From: Alphaproteobacteria bacterium
Lineage (GTDB): Bacteria; Pseudomonadota; Alphaproteobacteria; UBA3830
Direction: 5' to 3'
NCBI GenBank assembly: GCA_025998595.1
Contig: BNWE01000065.1
Location: 1-7,547, forward strand
Length of the DNA: 7,547 bases
A program made the translations under genes and the position numbers. The stretch's first letter is position 1, and each line of letters begins with the position of its first letter. This document shows, in pieces, positions 5,684-7,547 of the stretch. The notes under the pieces were generated by a model that was given only the letters and a program-made list of their open reading frames with translations, ran no database searches and had not been told where the DNA came from.

Positions 5684-6148
5684 ATGGGTCATTTTAGATA
5701 CGATGAGTTAGTTCAGAAAGCGCTCATTGCTGTCGTACGAGAGGTGCTTGAAGATGTGTCGACCAGCGGATTGACTGGAGATCATCACTTCTATGTGCGT
5801 TTTCGTACTGATCATCCAAAAACAAAAGTTCCTAGTTATCTAAAAGAACGTCATCCAGAAGAGGTGATGATCATCATACAGCATCAGTTTTGGAACTTGA
5901 AAGTTTCCAGCGATCATTTCTCGGTGGATCTGAGCTTTGGTGGCATACAGGAAACATTAGTCATACCATTTTCTGCACTTACGGCATTTGTGGACCCTTC
6001 GGTAAAGTTCGCCCTGCAATTTACTCCATCGTTTGACGATTCGGATTTTCCAGGTGGATCCGGTAGATTAAAAGCTGAAAAGTATGAATCAGATTCAGGT
6101 GGCGAGGAGGGGAAAATTATAAGCTTTGATAGTTTTCGCAAGAAGTAA
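5684..6148 (+). CDS. sspB: ClpXP adaptor SspB, alphaproteobacterial type (DUF1321)
   Basis: SspB tethers substrates, classically ssrA-tagged peptides from stalled ribosomes, to the ClpX unfoldase so that ClpXP degrades them in the cytoplasm. The 154-residue product carries the family landmarks in order: N-terminal [11 protein letters not shown] (4-14), [14 protein letters not shown] (32-45), [20 protein letters not shown] (53-72), the strand [17 protein letters not shown] (83-99) and [12 protein letters not shown] (102-113). A disordered acidic/Gly linker (about 117-143) and the tail [12 protein letters not shown] follow, as expected for a flexible ClpX-docking tail. Length is normal. ATG 5684 is chosen because GGAG (5674-5677) lies 6 nt before it; ATG 5678 directly abuts that site, and anything earlier enters the tRNA. 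Probably co-transcribed with tRNA-His upstream and the M50 protease gene 3 nt downstream. Confidence 0.93.
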   Translation: MGHFRYDELVQKALIAVVREVLEDVSTSGLTGDHHFYVRFRTDHPKTKVPSYLKERHPEEVMIIIQHQFWNLKVSSDHFSVDLSFGGIQETLVIPFSALTAFVDPSVKFALQFTPSFDDSDFPGGSGRLKAEKYESDSGGEEGKIISFDSFRKK

Positions 6149-6151
6149 GAT

Positions 6152-6808
6152 ATGTCAATTTCATCGATACTGGATACAGTTTTCGTACAAGTAGTTCCAC
6201 TTTTCTTTGCAATAGTGCTGCATGAAATATCTCATGCGCTGGTTGCCTATTGGCTTGGAGATGACACTGCCAAAAAGGAAGGGCGCTTTAAGCTATACAC
6301 ACATTTCGATCTCTGGGGATCATTTATAATTCCAGCGCTCTTGATTCTGGGCAATAGTCCTTTTGTAATAGGATACGCAAAGCCAGTTCCCGTAGACGTC
6401 AGGAAATTCAAAGACCCAATTGTGGATATGGCGATAGTGGCCATTGCTGGTCCATTATGCAACTTATTGCTCGGTGTAATATCTGCCTGGCTATTGAAAA
6501 GCAATATGAACGTTATGCCGATAGCATTTGGGAAATTTTGCGGAAGCTTTATGGGAATAAATCTGTGCTTGTTCTTTTTCAATCTCATACCAATTCCACC
6601 ACTTGATGGCAGTAGAATCGTAGCGGCGATAATTCCAAAGGCATGGCTCGAAAAATACTATGCGCTAGAATCGTTTGGATTTTTCGTTATAATTGCAATT
6701 GAAATGGTTTCCAGACAAATAACTCCTCTTGTCGGATATGACGTAAGCTTGTTCAATCTTTTTATAGGGATTCCGGTGCGTGGCCTTCTACGGCTATGGT
6801 TTTCTTGA
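6152..6808 (+). CDS. Small M50-family site-2 intramembrane metalloprotease
   Basis: A 218-residue multi-pass membrane protein of peptidase family M50 (SpoIVFB/YwhC-like compact type). It would cleave peptide bonds within or near the membrane using zinc. HEISH (24-28) in the first helix gives the two His ligands and the catalytic Glu25. NLIPIPPLDG (144-153) supplies the third ligand, Asp152. Family motifs GYAKPVPVD (74-82) and AGPLCN (99-104) are present. Hydrophobic segments lie at about 10-30, 56-72, 92-115, 128-150, 167-186 and 196-214. It has no PDZ domain, so it is not a full-length RseP; all catalytic residues are intact. The substrate is unknown. The start is 3 nt after the sspB stop with only a weak site (AGAAG, 6141-6145), which suggests translational coupling. 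Its last codons overlap the -35 box of the next gene. Confidence 0.92.
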   Translation: MSISSILDTVFVQVVPLFFAIVLHEISHALVAYWLGDDTAKKEGRFKLYTHFDLWGSFIIPALLILGNSPFVIGYAKPVPVDVRKFKDPIVDMAIVAIAGPLCNLLLGVISAWLLKSNMNVMPIAFGKFCGSFMGINLCLFFFNLIPIPPLDGSRIVAAIIPKAWLEKYYALESFGFFVIIAIEMVSRQITPLVGYDVSLFNLFIGIPVRGLLRLWFS

Positions 6809-6833
6809 CTTTCTGCGCAAAATATGCTATTCT
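6805..6833 (+). promoter_or_regulatory. Sigma-70-like promoter overlapping the M50 stop codon
   Basis: TTGACT (6805-6810, 5 of 6) and TATTCT (6828-6833, 4 of 6) are separated by exactly 17 bp. Predicted initiation near 6840 gives a leader of about 20 nt before ATG 6861. It would let the secreted-protein gene be expressed independently of sspB and the M50 gene. It also argues against the longer reading frame starting at 6780. Confidence 0.55.
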
Positions 6834-6860
6834 TGCTCTAGACTTTTAGAGAATGCGGGA

Positions 6861-7418
6861 ATGTATAAATTTTGGATAGCCTTTTTCTTCTTGTTTTACA
6901 AAGGTTTTGCTGAAGAAAACTTCGTAAACGAAGTTGATCTTATGCCAACTCTGCTAATGGCATATGAAAAATCTGTCGATAAGTTACCGGCAATTGTTCC
7001 AACAGTTAGCATTAGTCGTTCGGAAGAGCTGCTTCAACAGATATACTTTAACTTAAATAGAATGGAAGTATCTGCAGAAAAGAATTCGAACGAGGATGAA
7101 CTTTTGGACTCTCTCGCAGATTCTAAAACGCTTGTGCGGAAATGTTTGGAGCCGAAAAACACAGGTGATGTTTTTAATTCCACAATAGAATCAATTAACT
7201 CTCTGCAGGAAGCCATTAAAATATATAACACGTTAGCCGAGGAGCAAAATGAGTCGCTGGATCTTTCAAAGATAGCTCCGATTATTAACGATCAAAAAGT
7301 AATGGATTCCTGTTATCGACATTTAGTTGCCGACATGATTAACAAGGCAAAAGATGACTTGAAAGATATACCAATTTTAGTCGAAGAGTTGGATAAAATG
7401 TTGGCGGTGCTACAATGA
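6861..7418 (+). CDS. Small secreted helical protein of unknown family (185 aa)
   Basis: I do not recognise the family. ATG 6861 gives a compact Sec signal peptide: MYK, hydrophobic WIAFFFLF and likely cleavage after GFA at residue 17. A frame-open ATG at 6780 would instead prepend 27 residues, overlap the M50 gene, and start upstream of the predicted promoter. The Shine-Dalgarno is weak (AGAG at 6848-6851). The mature chain of about 168 residues is acidic/polar and appears almost entirely helical, with heptad-like stretches around 55-93, 106-130 and 146-183. It has just two cysteines, Cys95 and Cys151, which could form one disulfide. No domain motif, lipobox or later membrane segment is seen. 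It follows the M50 gene in the same direction but appears to have its own promoter (6805-6833). A periplasmic or secreted location is inferred from the signal peptide only. Confidence 0.75.
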   Translation: MYKFWIAFFFLFYKGFAEENFVNEVDLMPTLLMAYEKSVDKLPAIVPTVSISRSEELLQQIYFNLNRMEVSAEKNSNEDELLDSLADSKTLVRKCLEPKNTGDVFNSTIESINSLQEAIKIYNTLAEEQNESLDLSKIAPIINDQKVMDSCYRHLVADMINKAKDDLKDIPILVEELDKMLAVLQ

Positions 7419-7430
7419 GGGCAGGGCCTT

Positions 7431-7547
7431 TTAATTCTCTGCGACCAATTTTATAGCCCTCCTATGGAACCGAGCACCATTAAACATCATATCCGGAACA
7501 GAAGTGTTCAATTTACAGGCTAATCCGATGATCAGATTCCGCAAAGC
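7431..7547 (-). CDS. C-terminal end of a gene running off the window (partial)
   Basis: Read on the minus strand from the window edge, one frame is open for 38 codons to TAA at 7433-7431. It encodes a basic segment beginning ALRNLIIGLACKLN and ending RFHRRAIKLVAEN. The other two minus-strand frames stop early. The composition, with a hydrophobic stretch then an Arg/Lys-rich end, is protein-like. The LRN + hydrophobic + basic-tail pattern is reminiscent of the C-termini of some DDE transposases, but this fragment cannot establish that. It converges with the secreted-protein gene, with 12 nt between their stop codons. Confidence 0.5.
   Translation of the reverse strand, partial: ALRNLIIGLACKLNTSVPDMMFNGARFHRRAIKLVAEN

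Noticed and set aside
7420..7462. AGGGC / GCCCT stem as a bidirectional terminator between the two convergent genes
   Set aside because: Only five pairs with a loop of nearly 30 nt and broken inner pairing; not convincing.

Overview
The window looks like a stretch of a low-GC alphaproteobacterial chromosome. The best lineage marker is an SspB of the alphaproteobacterial type (5684-6148), with the signature GDHHFYVRF / HQFWNLKV / [17 protein letters not shown] / [12 protein letters not shown]. The tRNA-His beside it encodes G-1 opposite C73. That is the ordinary bacterial identity pair, and it argues against the Rhizobiales/Rhodobacterales/Caulobacterales group, in which this pair is lost. AT-rich DNA, intergenic palindromes and large secreted proteins of unknown family would suit a Rickettsiales/Holosporales-like, possibly host-associated bacterium, but that placement is inference.

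Layout. Bases 1-57 may hold the last codons of an upstream gene. A plausible promoter (254-282) and a perfect Shine-Dalgarno (306-311) precede a GTG-started 12-helix MFS transporter (320-1612). The 393-base gap that follows (1613-2005) has no convincing gene but is dense in inverted repeats: a 17-bp palindrome, a hairpin with arms of about 31-33 nt, and a 14-bp perfect inverted repeat enclosing smaller hairpins. On the minus strand, 5251-2006 encodes a 1081-residue exported protein of no recognised family. It has several similar strand-Pro-strand segments, an even number of cysteines and Ala/Gly/Asn-rich linkers. Its upstream region has five exact copies of a 9-bp unit (5324-5368) directly next to a TATAAT.

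On the plus strand, an extended -10 promoter (5549-5557) leads into tRNA-His (5583-5660). The sspB start lies only 23 nt after the tRNA CCA, and a small M50 intramembrane metalloprotease gene follows 3 nt after the sspB stop. A strong promoter-like sequence across the M50 stop codon (6805-6833) serves a 185-residue secreted helical protein of unknown family (6861-7418). It converges with the 3' end of a minus-strand gene that runs off the window (7547-7431).

How the genes may work together: tRNA-His, sspB and the M50 gene look like one transcription unit. Its two proteins belong to protein quality control: SspB delivers substrates to ClpXP, and M50 proteases cleave membrane proteins. The two exported unknown proteins have their own putative promoters and may act in the envelope or outside the cell. 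Nothing in the sequence links them directly to the proteolysis genes. No CRISPR array, complete insertion sequence, prophage or recognisable defence system was seen.
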